Notes: generated from the sequence alone by a model not told the origin. Counted from the stretch's first letter, positions 1 to 7,429 are shown. The stretch is DNA of 8,876 nt from Aquimarina sp. (GCA_002697475.1 NZVW01000040.1:1-8876); one strand, 5' to 3'. Numbers and translations: made by a program.

Positions 1-474
1 GAAGCATCATCCAAAGCATTAATGGTTACACTTACATTTGATGAATTAGGGCAAGTTCCTGCAGTTGTATAAGTTACAGTATACGTATTAGGTGTTGAAG
101 CAGAAACATCGATTTGTCCGGTAGATGAATTTAAGCTCAAGCCTGCAGTAGAGGAGAAAGTTCCACCTGCTAATCCTGTGATGGTTGGTGTAGGGTCAGA
201 AGCGTCGATACAATAAGCTGCTGCAGAATAGCTAAAGGAAACATTATCCAAAGCATTAATGGTTACACTTACATTCGATGAATTAGGACAACTTCCTGCA
301 GTTGTATAAGTTACAGTATACGTATTAGGTGTTGAAGCAGAAACATCAATTTGTCCTGTAGAAGCATTGATACTTAAACCTGCAGTAGAGGAGAAAGTAC
401 CACCTGCTAATCCTGTGATGGTTGGTGTAGGATCTGCGTTATTTACACAATAAGTTGTCGCGCCATATGAGAAG
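1..474 (-). repeat. Tandem 237-bp (79-residue) coding repeats, two units visible
   Basis: Bases 1-237 and 238-474 are two in-frame copies of the same 237-bp unit. They share long identical blocks, for example about 50 bases starting near 58 and again near 295. At protein level the copies differ mainly at the YC-flanking positions (YCVNNAD against YCIDASD) and in SINAS against SLNSS. The array probably continues left of the window. High nucleotide identity between neighbours points to recent duplication or gene conversion. Confidence 0.9.
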
Positions 475-1382
475 GACGCATCATCATCAGCGGTAACATT
501 TACCGTAATGGAACCACAGCTTCCACTTGATTCATCAACACATCCCGCACCGTCTTCACCTCTTACATAATATATTGTTGACGGAGATGATGGTGTAACC
601 ACAAAGCTGGAAGTAGAGGTTGTACCTATCTGAGTACCTCCACAAGAATCTGTGTAAATTACCCATTGCGTAGCATCGTTTAAGTTACCACTAATATTTA
701 ATGTCGCATTATTACCTTCACAAACTGTTGATGGGGTATAAGTTACCGTCGGAACATCTGGGTTGGTGCAGGAAATGGCAGAACCTACAACTTTATCATC
801 AATTGAAAATCCTCCAAATATAGGAGAATTTGGTGTAATTACTAATTCGTCTATGTTCAAAAATGATCCAGTTGTCGGTATGGTAAAATCAATAGTAATA
901 GCTGTATTATGAAGTGGAGATATTAAATCTAATGTCCCAACAGTTGCGCCATCCCTTTTTCCAGTTATTGTAAAATCAACCACAGATGAACCAATAGCTT
1001 GCTCATAGGCGAACACTAAATTTGTTACACGGATTTCAGTGCCGTTATCTGTGGATAGAGTACCGGATGAGACAGCGGCTCCGCCATTACCGAACCAGCC
1101 TAAAACAGCATCTGAAGCACCACCAATAGCATCAGTACCAGCGCCATTCCCACTATTAGCCAACGCAAGTATTATATCTCCATTAGATGTTGCTGAAACG
1201 TCAAAATTATTAAGCAATGTACTTTGGGATTGATCGGCACTCGGATTTGTCCCATTAGCGAGGATAACGATAGAGGTTCCAAAATCCATAGTGCCAGGCG
1301 CTTGTCCATTCATTCTTATTGTAACTATGACTAATAATAAGATAATAAGTTTTGTAATTGAATTATAGTAGTGTTTTTTCAT
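1..1382 (-). CDS. Large secreted repeat adhesin, 5' part only (runs off left edge)
   Basis: An open frame of 460 codons starts at ATG 1382-1380 and is still open at base 1. A signal peptide is visible: basic MKKHYYNSITK, a hydrophobic core LIILLLVIV, and likely cleavage after MNG before QAPG. Residues about 28-205 are a Gly/Ser/Asn/Thr-rich beta domain without a recognised name. Residues about 208-297 form an Ig-like module of the kind common in Bacteroidota surface proteins (CEGNNATLNISG, then IYYVRGEDGAGC). From about residue 303 there are two 79-residue tandem repeats, each with TPTITGLAGGTFSSTAGLS and two cysteines (YC and CPNSS). Family knowledge: such proteins are usually exported by the type IX system and end in a type A or B sorting domain; that end would lie outside the window and is not seen. 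The role is probably surface adhesion or gliding-related, which is inference. No Shine-Dalgarno sequence precedes the ATG. The gene begins 100 bases after the tail-collar stop, beyond a hairpin. Confidence 0.85.
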   Translation of the reverse strand, partial: MKKHYYNSITKLIILLLVIVTIRMNGQAPGTMDFGTSIVILANGTNPSADQSQSTLLNNFDVSATSNGDIILALANSGNGAGTDAIGGASDAVLGWFGNGGAAVSSGTLSTDNGTEIRVTNLVFAYEQAIGSSVVDFTITGKRDGATVGTLDLISPLHNTAITIDFTIPTTGSFLNIDELVITPNSPIFGGFSIDDKVVGSAISCTNPDVPTVTYTPSTVCEGNNATLNISGNLNDATQWVIYTDSCGGTQIGTTSTSSFVVTPSSPSTIYYVRGEDGAGCVDESSGSCGSITVNVTADDDASFSYGATTYCVNNADPTPTITGLAGGTFSSTAGLSINASTGQIDVSASTPNTYTVTYTTAGSCPNSSNVSVTINALDNVSFSYSAAAYCIDASDPTPTITGLAGGTFSSTAGLSLNSSTGQIDVSASTPNTYTVTYTTAGTCPNSSNVSVTINALDDA

Positions 1383-1422
1383 AATGGGTAAGTTAGTTTA
1401 TTTGAGACTAAAGTTTTTAAAC

Positions 1423-1458
1423 CTTAAAACCCTAATGAAAATTCATTAGAGTTTTAAG
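1423..1458 (-). terminator. Hairpin terminator after the tail-collar gene
   Basis: CTTAAAAC (1423-1430) pairs with GTTTTAAG (1451-1458), and CTAATGAA (1432-1439) pairs with TTCATTAG (1442-1449). There is one internal mismatch (1431/1450) and a 2-base loop. It lies 25 bases past the stop of the gene at 1483-2073 and 41 bases before the adhesin ATG. On the minus strand it is followed by an imperfect T-rich tract (GGTTTAAAAACTTT), so some read-through into the adhesin is possible. Confidence 0.6.
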
Positions 1459-1482
1459 TGATTTCATCATATTTGAAATTTT

Positions 1483-2073
1483 TTAATTCCTAGAAGGAAA
1501 AATTCCAACTAAAGCTATTATATAATTCATTGTAAGAAATGGTTGCATATTATTATGCGCTAAATTTCCTCCATTATTTAATATTTCTAAGCCTGAATTG
1601 CTGCTGATAGCTTGTCCTTCAACAGTACTATTTGCTGGACCGTATGCATTTACTGGTGTTGCACTTAATCCAGATCCAAAACTTGCACCTGCTGGGACAT
1701 CACCAGCTTGAGGAACACTTCTTACTCCTGCTTCAGTACTTAACTGTACGTGTTGGTCATTATTTATGTTATTTTGAGTTAAGTGGTTATGTGTCGGCAT
1801 TTCGGTGATATTTAAAGTGTGTGTTTCCTCACCAGACCTAGACCCTAATCTTCTATCAGATAATCCAGATCCGTGACCCATCCCGATAGGAGCTCTCCCT
1901 CTAAGGTCAGGTAAAGCAAAGGTTGTTCTTCCGTCTCCTCCATAAATGGTTCCTATAATTGAAAATAAAGCCGTGTTTTGCGATATAGGTAATAATTGTC
2001 CTTCACAAATTGCCCATCCTCTAGGCGCAAAGTTTCCGCCAAATAATATAATCTGTCCAATGAATGGTTCCAT
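1483..2073 (-). CDS. Phage tail collar domain protein (microcystin-dependent protein family)
   Basis: The 196-residue product is full length for this small family (COG4675-like). The N-terminal collar domain covers residues about 1-70, with the family pattern GQIILFGGNFAPRGWAICEG, then ALFSIIGTIYGGDG, TFALPDLRGR and APIGMGHG. A second conserved block follows (LGSRSGEETHTL, MPTHNH at 92-97). Residues about 100-170 form a variable Asn/Ser/Gly-rich insert. The C-terminus is the conserved HNNMQPFLTMNY and VGIFPSRN. There is no signal peptide, transmembrane segment or lipobox. In phages this domain sits in short tail fibres; in Bacteroidota it often occurs as stand-alone genes of unknown role. No tail, capsid or integrase gene is next to it, while a secreted adhesin follows, so a non-phage role in surface assembly or adhesion is plausible but unproven. 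The ATG at 2073 fits the conserved N-terminus (MEPFIGQI). Confidence 0.9.
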   Translation of the reverse strand: MEPFIGQIILFGGNFAPRGWAICEGQLLPISQNTALFSIIGTIYGGDGRTTFALPDLRGRAPIGMGHGSGLSDRRLGSRSGEETHTLNITEMPTHNHLTQNNINNDQHVQLSTEAGVRSVPQAGDVPAGASFGSGLSATPVNAYGPANSTVEGQAISSNSGLEILNNGGNLAHNNMQPFLTMNYIIALVGIFPSRN

Positions 2074-2122
2074 AAATAATTGTTTTTGGTTAAAATATGA
2101 TTAGATTTTTTTTCGAAACACA

Positions 2123-2165
2123 AGGTATAACTCAACCTAGTGATTATAAATAGGTAGATATACCT
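2123..2165 (-). promoter_or_regulatory. Cluster of AGGT/ACCT inverted half-sites, candidate operator for tail-collar gene
   Basis: Four half-sites alternate in orientation: AGGT 2123-2126, ACCT 2135-2138, AGGT 2152-2155 and ACCT 2162-2165. Nested inverted repeats result. AGGTA-GATA-TACCT (2152-2165) is perfect, and ACCTA (2135-2139) faces TAGGT (2151-2155). The cluster lies 50-92 bases upstream of the start at 2073, where a promoter is expected, and includes a TATACCTTG element that only loosely resembles the Bacteroidota -7 box. No regulator is identified; this is pattern evidence only. Confidence 0.35.
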
Positions 2166-2311
2166 GATTTATTTTTTGATAATATATCAAGAACTCTTAA
2201 CCAAAATAAAGATGTCTAATAGAGTATTTCTTATGTACAGGTAATGCTTTGGTTGATCTAAAAGCGAGTTTAGTCAAGGTGTAGAGATTATTCATAATAA
2301 GGTGGTTTTAA

Positions 2312-2339
2312 GAGTTAATGTTTTGGATAACATCAACTT
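2312..2339 (-). terminator. Weak candidate terminator of the three-gene operon
   Basis: GTTAATGTT (2314-2322) faces AACATCAAC (2329-2337). Read on the minus strand, the single non-Watson-Crick position becomes a G-U pair, giving a stem of about 9 bp with a 6-base loop. It begins 45 bases past the stop at 2384. The following minus-strand tract (TCTTAAAACC) is poor in T, so termination strength is doubtful. Confidence 0.3.
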
Positions 2340-2383
2340 AAAGATAAGAAAAATCGTGACACCCTTGCATAAAAATAAAAATT

Positions 2384-2821
2384 CTATTTCAGATAAAGTT
2401 TTTTTCTTTCGTAATCAATAATTGCTTTGCCTTTTTTCAATATGTCGGCTCCGATAATGCCGTCTACTGGTTCTGCAGAGTGTTGTAATAAGGCATTATT
2501 TACATGGGTAAGATCAAAAAGAACTAATGGAATATTTTGCCTGGACCATTTGCCAATGGTTATGCTATTTTTTTTTGATACTTGAGTCAGCATATCTATC
2601 GCTCCTGCTCCGGCAGCTTTTACTTCACTATCCTCAGCCAATAACTTAAATTTTTCAATACCATCAAACCCTAAACAAGAGTTTGAGGCTCCCGTGTCTA
2701 CTATAAACTTACCGGATATACCGTTTATAGATGCATCGATTTCAAAATGATTAGTTAATGTGTATTCTAATTTTATAACGGAATAGCCTTTAGAAATAAG
2801 AAATTGACGTAGTGAACTCAT
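2384..2821 (-). CDS. Retropepsin-like aspartic protease
   Basis: The 145-residue product has the size and layout of single-domain bacterial retropepsin-like proteases (Asp_protease_2/gag-asp type). The catalytic loop is FIVDTGASNS with D42-T43-G44. The second hydrophobic-hydrophobic-Gly element is GIIGADIL (121-128), followed by the usual ending AIIDYERKKLYLK. Only one DTG motif is present, so by family rule the active form should be a homodimer. There is no signal peptide, lipobox or membrane segment, so the protein is predicted cytoplasmic unless a non-classical route exists. The ATG at 2821 overlaps the TGA of the CHAT gene as ATGA (4-base overlap), a classic translational-coupling junction that supports this start and a functional link with the CHAT protease. 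The substrate is unknown. Confidence 0.87.
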   Translation of the reverse strand: MSSLRQFLISKGYSVIKLEYTLTNHFEIDASINGISGKFIVDTGASNSCLGFDGIEKFKLLAEDSEVKAAGAGAIDMLTQVSKKNSITIGKWSRQNIPLVLFDLTHVNNALLQHSAEPVDGIIGADILKKGKAIIDYERKKLYLK

Positions 2822-5415
2822 CTTTTTGAAACCTTGTTTTTTACTAAAAGTGCTAAAATAAGAATGAGTACTGAAGTTAGAATTAAATATATGATAAAAT
2901 TAGATTTTAAGTCTTCATTAGGTTGACCATAGTACACAAATGATGCCCAATGATAAGGGGATTTTTGATCATTTGATAAGCTTTTATCCTTTATGTAATC
3001 TAGCTTGGCTAGATGTAGCGCTTCTGAAGCAATACCTTCTTGACTCAGATGAAAGTATAAATTTTTGATAAGAAGATAAGTAGCATTATCATTTACTTTC
3101 CACAGAGAAAATAATACATTATCTACACCACTATATTGAAACCCCCTTCCTATACTCAATGGGCCTTCACCTTTTACTCTTTTGCCTACTCCTGTCTCAC
3201 AGGCACTTAAAATTACAAGCTCCGACTTCAGATTAAGGCCATACAATGCTGTGATTAGTATTTTTTGATCAATAAAAGAGATATTGGCGGGGCGATTATA
3301 TGACCCTGCTTCAGCATGTGTTGAAAGATGGAGAATTGAGTATGTATTAGCGTTTGTAGTAAAATTTTCATAAGTCGCTTCTTTCTCACTAAAAAAAGTT
3401 GCCTTCATATGGCTGCCAATACTTTCCTTTTCCGGTATGGAATAGCTCAGTTCTTCTGTAGTGTTTTTAAAGACAGGAAAAATACCAAGTACTTTTTTGT
3501 CTTTCAAATTGATAACATTACCACTAACATACTTACTGGCTGAAATTTCATATCCAATTTGTGTGGACTTGAGTAAAAATGGAATTTCTGCAAAGTTGAT
3601 ACTCTTTGATTTTTCTGTTAAAAGAGCTTCAAAAGGGATGTAGCAAAGTTTTCCATCAGGAATAATAATTGTTTTCTTGTGGTCCAAAGGGATTGATAAG
3701 ATGCGGTATAAATCAAATGCAATAGCATTGTATCCAATGACATCGTTCAATATTTTAGTAGAGTCATCAAAAAAAGATATGTACTTATCAATACTGGAAC
3801 TTACTTTAGCCGTATTTTCTATGCGTGTTAGGGTTGTCTCATTTTTGTTTATTATCAACTGATAGATATATTTTTCACCAAAGAAAAATTCAATTAATGT
3901 TGTGTGTTGATCCTTAAGTTTTTCCTGAACCTGTTTACAATTTAAAACAGTATTTGTGTCAAAAAGCACAGGATATTTTTGATAAACCTGCTGCGTGATT
4001 TCTTTAAATTTTAAAGCTATTTTCTGATAATCCGCGGATAAACTCTGAATTTTAGTTACACTTGCTCTATCTCCAGTAAGCTTCTCTTTAATGAGAGATG
4101 TGGAGATATTAGCCATTTGTTTTCTTAAATGGTTATAGGTGAAAATTAAGGTGTCTTTTTGTATGGTTTGAGAAAGATTTTGCAGATGTAATGCTTGTCT
4201 GACTAGAGGTGATTTAGTTTTCTCGATGATTTCAAAAACAAGGTTTAGGTAACTTTGATCAGAAGATGATGTGTACTGACCATATAAAACCTCTAGGTAC
4301 TTCTCTGTTCTTAACCTATTTTGTCCCTGAGATAATAATTTTGTATCCTGTAGAAAATATTCTTTGCTTAAAAGATCATAAACCGCAAAGGATAAGCTAT
4401 ATGCTTTAATAGCTTTTTCAGGCTCCTTATTCTTTTTAAAAACTTCAGCTTGTATGTCGAGAGCATTTAATAAAATTCTATCAGGAATTACATCGGTTTC
4501 ACTTGGTAATTGAATTTTAGCGGTATAATTACTAAGTAAAGAAGAATAAACATTTTTAAGATGCTCATTTGCTTTAGTATATTTCTTTTGTTGTAAGAAG
4601 ACATCCACGAACTCCATCTCTATTAATGCGACCTCTCTTGGTTCAAAATCGTTTCGAACTAATACTTCTTTGGCGAAATTAAGATTTTTTATAGCCTGTT
4701 CATAGTTCTGATTTACAAGGTGTACTGCGGCAATAATTTGATAGGCTTTACTATTTTCAGATTCAGCTATGGCCTGACTAGCCAACTCGTTGGCTTTTGC
4801 AAAGTCTCTTAAATTTAAATAGTTTGAGGCAAGATTGATAATGAGATTCTGATTTTTGGGATCAATTTTTAAACCTTCTTCTAATAATCCAATGGATTTA
4901 GGATAGTTTTTTCTTTGGGTATAGGCTATGGATAGATTTGTAATGGCAGCAATAATTTGTTCTTTATTTTCTGATTTTTGCGCTAAATACAAATAGCTCA
5001 TAATTGTGGTTTCTGCTTTAGGCAAATTTCCTGTTTGGATATACAACACACCTAGTGGTTTGAGGCAGTTTTCAATTATATCATAATTGTTCAATTTATT
5101 ATCATCAAAAACACTCCAGGCTTTTTCATAGTTGCCTATAGCGGCTATTTTATTTCCATATGTATTTTGATAATATCCCAGGTTACAATTGACAATAACC
5201 CAGGCCAAAAGACTTTCTTTTGAATCCAAAAGACTTGCTTTTGAATGAGTCAGTTTTGATAATCTTAATAATGAAGAAGATGAGGGGTTTTCTAAAAATT
5301 GATCTAGTTGATTGTATAAAAAAGAAGCTGTTTTATCCTCAGATTGTGAAAAGGAATTTATTCCTACAATGAGAAATACTAATAAAAAATGCTTTCTAAA
5401 ACTTCCAAATTCCAT
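2818..5415 (-). CDS. Membrane-anchored TPR-CHAT (caspase-like) protease
   Basis: With the ATG at 5415 the product is 865 residues; an upstream ATG at 5481 would give 887. The shorter start is preferred because it begins a signal peptide (MEFGSFRKHF, then LLVFLIVGINSFSQ) and cuts the overlap with the preceding gene from 86 to 20 bases. About seven TPR-like helical pairs cover residues about 90-350, e.g. NYEKAW, NLPKAE, NYPKSI, DFAKAN, NYEQAI, KYTKAN, EPEKAI. A CHAT domain spans about 538-833. The His of HLSTHAEA (H700) and the Cys of VILSACETGVG (C739) form an intact caspase-type dyad, followed by GEGPLSIGRGF, NVLFSLWKVND and the terminal PYHWASFVYYGQP. A C-terminal helix (about 839-858) and basic tail KNKVSKR suggest inner-membrane anchoring with TPR and CHAT in the periplasm. 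Family knowledge: CHAT enzymes are cysteine proteases often triggered through partner domains. The target is unknown. Confidence 0.88.
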   Translation of the reverse strand: MEFGSFRKHFLLVFLIVGINSFSQSEDKTASFLYNQLDQFLENPSSSSLLRLSKLTHSKASLLDSKESLLAWVIVNCNLGYYQNTYGNKIAAIGNYEKAWSVFDDNKLNNYDIIENCLKPLGVLYIQTGNLPKAETTIMSYLYLAQKSENKEQIIAAITNLSIAYTQRKNYPKSIGLLEEGLKIDPKNQNLIINLASNYLNLRDFAKANELASQAIAESENSKAYQIIAAVHLVNQNYEQAIKNLNFAKEVLVRNDFEPREVALIEMEFVDVFLQQKKYTKANEHLKNVYSSLLSNYTAKIQLPSETDVIPDRILLNALDIQAEVFKKNKEPEKAIKAYSLSFAVYDLLSKEYFLQDTKLLSQGQNRLRTEKYLEVLYGQYTSSSDQSYLNLVFEIIEKTKSPLVRQALHLQNLSQTIQKDTLIFTYNHLRKQMANISTSLIKEKLTGDRASVTKIQSLSADYQKIALKFKEITQQVYQKYPVLFDTNTVLNCKQVQEKLKDQHTTLIEFFFGEKYIYQLIINKNETTLTRIENTAKVSSSIDKYISFFDDSTKILNDVIGYNAIAFDLYRILSIPLDHKKTIIIPDGKLCYIPFEALLTEKSKSINFAEIPFLLKSTQIGYEISASKYVSGNVINLKDKKVLGIFPVFKNTTEELSYSIPEKESIGSHMKATFFSEKEATYENFTTNANTYSILHLSTHAEAGSYNRPANISFIDQKILITALYGLNLKSELVILSACETGVGKRVKGEGPLSIGRGFQYSGVDNVLFSLWKVNDNATYLLIKNLYFHLSQEGIASEALHLAKLDYIKDKSLSNDQKSPYHWASFVYYGQPNEDLKSNFIIYLILTSVLILILALLVKNKVSKR

Positions 5416-7387
5416 AAAACTGAATTTGAGAATTTGGTTGATCAAAATATTGGACATATCTAACACCAACACTGGGCCCAATTCTTACCGTGCCTAAGTT
5501 AATCCCTATGAAAATCCCGGTCTGAAAATTTATGAAATCATTTTCAATAGTTCTGGTTTCAAAGCGATTTAAATCTGGATTGGGTATTAGATTACCATTG
5601 TTATCAAGTAAAAAGGCTTCTCCGGTAGTTTCCTGTTCATTTTTGCTGGTAACATCAATCTTTGTTTGCACTCCGGCGCCCATAGCCATAAAATTATTGA
5701 AGTTGTAGCGTAATGAACCCGGAACTGCATACAGCGTAGTGTTTGTAAAGCTATTATTTTCAGTAAAGTTTATAATCGTTGTAGAACCATCAGCGTTGAT
5801 AGTTCTTTCTTCAAAGTTCTGCGTCTCATTATAAGTAGATAATGAAGCCATCAATTCTGCCTGATAGTAGGCTCTGTAGGATTTAAAGGGTGAAAGTGTT
5901 GCTCCTATAAAATATTCACGGTTGTTATCCCGATTAGTATAGAAACTGTAACCAGCTTTTGCCCCTATTGAAATTCCGGGCATAAATCTTGTCACGGCAT
6001 AATTTGTATTAATGGGTTCGTTTTTGTCAAAATATATAGCTGTTCTGCTTTTTGTTTTTTTCTTATGAAAGTCGTTGGCGAATTTCATAGAATATTTTAC
6101 AAAACCTTTAGTAGAATCTATCTCTTCTACATTTTTTTGTTGACTTCCCGGAAGGTATATTCTATTGAACTTAAAAATAATTTTATCTTTTTGTATGATG
6201 GTGTCCAGACAACTGTAATTTACTTCTTTATCTTTAGGGCATATTCGACAGTCAGGATAGATACCATCTATTTTTAAAGTTGATTTGTCAAACATTTCAG
6301 GAACATCGGTTTCTAATCGAATTGTATTAGCAGGGCCTTCACCATTGTTTTGAAATCTTATTTTGAACTTAAGACGTTTGAATCTGACAAGCCGATAATT
6401 CATAAACCATCCGTTTGAAGACATTTTGTTAGGATCATGAGAGGTTACGATCTCCATTTCAGTATCCTTGACGGTATGGTTATCATAATTCTCATCAGGC
6501 ACATAGATACTCCGGAGCGTGACAATGGCGCTGGTATCTTTTATCATCTCCGGGGTGGTCTTTAAAGTTCTGAAAATATTCCTTTCTTCTCCAGGTTTCA
6601 TGTCAAAAAAATCAATGACCTGATAATTTCTGTATTGGGCCTTAGACTCTTCAAGTGTAAGGGGTAAGTTTTTTCGCTTCGTGCTATCTTGTAGATTTCT
6701 TCTGTTTACGGAGAATTCATGATTTACGTTAAGCGTAGCGAGATAACTTTTCGAATCATTTTCGTCTCGAGAAATAACTATCCCTTCCAGAGGAACTATC
6801 TTTTCGTTATGATACATTCTTGTATCCTTAACATAAAAATTGTCATCTCTGAATTTAGTATCGTTATAGAACAAGTATAACTTTCCATTAGTTTTATAAT
6901 CATTTGTGTTTTTATAACTGGTGATTATCACGATGTCCTGATCAGGAACAGGCTCTCGGTTTTTTTTGATAATTAGATCTTCATTTTCCATAAAGGGAGA
7001 AGAGTTTTCTATCGAGGCTTCATCTTTATAACTTCCATTGACAGTTACTGAAACGGGTCTTGATGCGGGAGGCTTACCATTGTCATAATTGTTAGTAGCC
7101 CATAGATTTGCTGTGAAAGTACCTGGAGATTTATAAATATGTTCGGGCTGCTCCTTAAAACTGTAATGACCATCTCCAAATTCCCAATAATAGGTGTAGA
7201 ATGCCTTAGGTGCGCCTGCAATTTGATTCAAAGGAGGCATGGTAGCCTTAAACTTTGCTTGATTCCCTTCAATATCATAACTGATGGGAGCTATTCTGGG
7301 AATTGAATCCTGAATTGTATTTTGTCCATATGTATCATAGGACTTGAATAAAATAGTTACGATGAAAATGAGTCCTAATGCCCTCAT
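5396..7387 (-). CDS. PKD / DUF7619-like protein with C-terminal outer-membrane beta-barrel
   Basis: The product has 663 residues. A signal peptide runs from MRALGLIFIVTILF to probable cleavage near TYG|Q (residue 21). A PKD domain covers about 30-116, with YYWEFGDG (66-73) and the expected HIYKSPGTFTANL. Residues about 130-310 look Ig-like and unnamed. Residues about 310-462 match the domain found in many T9SS proteins (DUF7619 type): DPNKM at 318-322, KIRFQNNGEGPAN, and the closing AIYFDKNEPINTN. Instead of a T9SS sorting tail, residues about 465-663 show alternating beta-strands with aromatic girdles (GISIGAKAGYSFY, YAVPGSLRYNF, GIFIGINLGTVRIGPSVG) and end in ...YGIWKF, the terminal Phe typical of BAM-inserted barrels. 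The inferred arrangement is an outer-membrane barrel carrying a large Ig-like N-terminal part. It is the first gene of the operon; its stop lies inside the CHAT gene. Only weak promoter-like AT sequence precedes the ATG at 7387. Confidence 0.82.
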   Translation of the reverse strand: MRALGLIFIVTILFKSYDTYGQNTIQDSIPRIAPISYDIEGNQAKFKATMPPLNQIAGAPKAFYTYYWEFGDGHYSFKEQPEHIYKSPGTFTANLWATNNYDNGKPPASRPVSVTVNGSYKDEASIENSSPFMENEDLIIKKNREPVPDQDIVIITSYKNTNDYKTNGKLYLFYNDTKFRDDNFYVKDTRMYHNEKIVPLEGIVISRDENDSKSYLATLNVNHEFSVNRRNLQDSTKRKNLPLTLEESKAQYRNYQVIDFFDMKPGEERNIFRTLKTTPEMIKDTSAIVTLRSIYVPDENYDNHTVKDTEMEIVTSHDPNKMSSNGWFMNYRLVRFKRLKFKIRFQNNGEGPANTIRLETDVPEMFDKSTLKIDGIYPDCRICPKDKEVNYSCLDTIIQKDKIIFKFNRIYLPGSQQKNVEEIDSTKGFVKYSMKFANDFHKKKTKSRTAIYFDKNEPINTNYAVTRFMPGISIGAKAGYSFYTNRDNNREYFIGATLSPFKSYRAYYQAELMASLSTYNETQNFEERTINADGSTTIINFTENNSFTNTTLYAVPGSLRYNFNNFMAMGAGVQTKIDVTSKNEQETTGEAFLLDNNGNLIPNPDLNRFETRTIENDFINFQTGIFIGINLGTVRIGPSVGVRYVQYFDQPNSQIQFYGIWKF

Positions 7388-7429
7388 GATTTGCTTTTAA
7401 ACACTTTAAATATAAATATTTGTATGTAA

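Larger units (their letters stand above)
2074..2383. other. Non-coding gap between protease operon and tail-collar gene
   Basis: This 310-base AT-rich spacer has no credible coding frame on either strand and nothing tRNA-like. It holds a weak hairpin after the aspartic protease (2312-2339), a small TTGATA/TATCAA stem at 2176-2190, and the AGGT/ACCT half-site cluster (2123-2165) before the tail-collar gene. It most likely serves as the 3' end of one transcription unit and the promoter region of the next. Confidence 0.6.

Noticed and set aside
1..474. CRISPR-like or non-coding tandem repeat
   Set aside because: The 237-bp period is a multiple of three, the frame stays open, and the units translate into a clear 79-residue protein repeat.
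1039..1233. Plus-strand open frame inside the adhesin gene
   Set aside because: Proline-rich shadow of the minus-strand adhesin frame, with no recognisable domain and a convincing gene opposite. Other short plus-strand frames at 3461, 3677, 5312, 6065 and 7546 are shadows for the same reason.
1483..2073. Prophage remnant
   Set aside because: The tail-collar gene is intact and stands alone. No integrase, capsid, terminase, portal or lysis gene or attachment repeat is visible nearby.
1953..2135. Small minus-strand frame overlapping the tail-collar start
   Set aside because: It covers the promoter region and the conserved collar N-terminus in another frame and has no recognisable product.
2176..2190. 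TTGATA-ATA-TATCAA stem as a terminator
   Set aside because: The stem has only six AT-rich pairs and on the minus strand is followed by A residues rather than T, so it is probably chance in AT-rich DNA.
5416..5481. Longer N-terminus for the CHAT protein from the ATG at 5481
   Set aside because: It would bury the signal peptide 30 residues inside the protein and overlap the barrel gene by 86 bases. The ATG at 5415 gives a normal leader.
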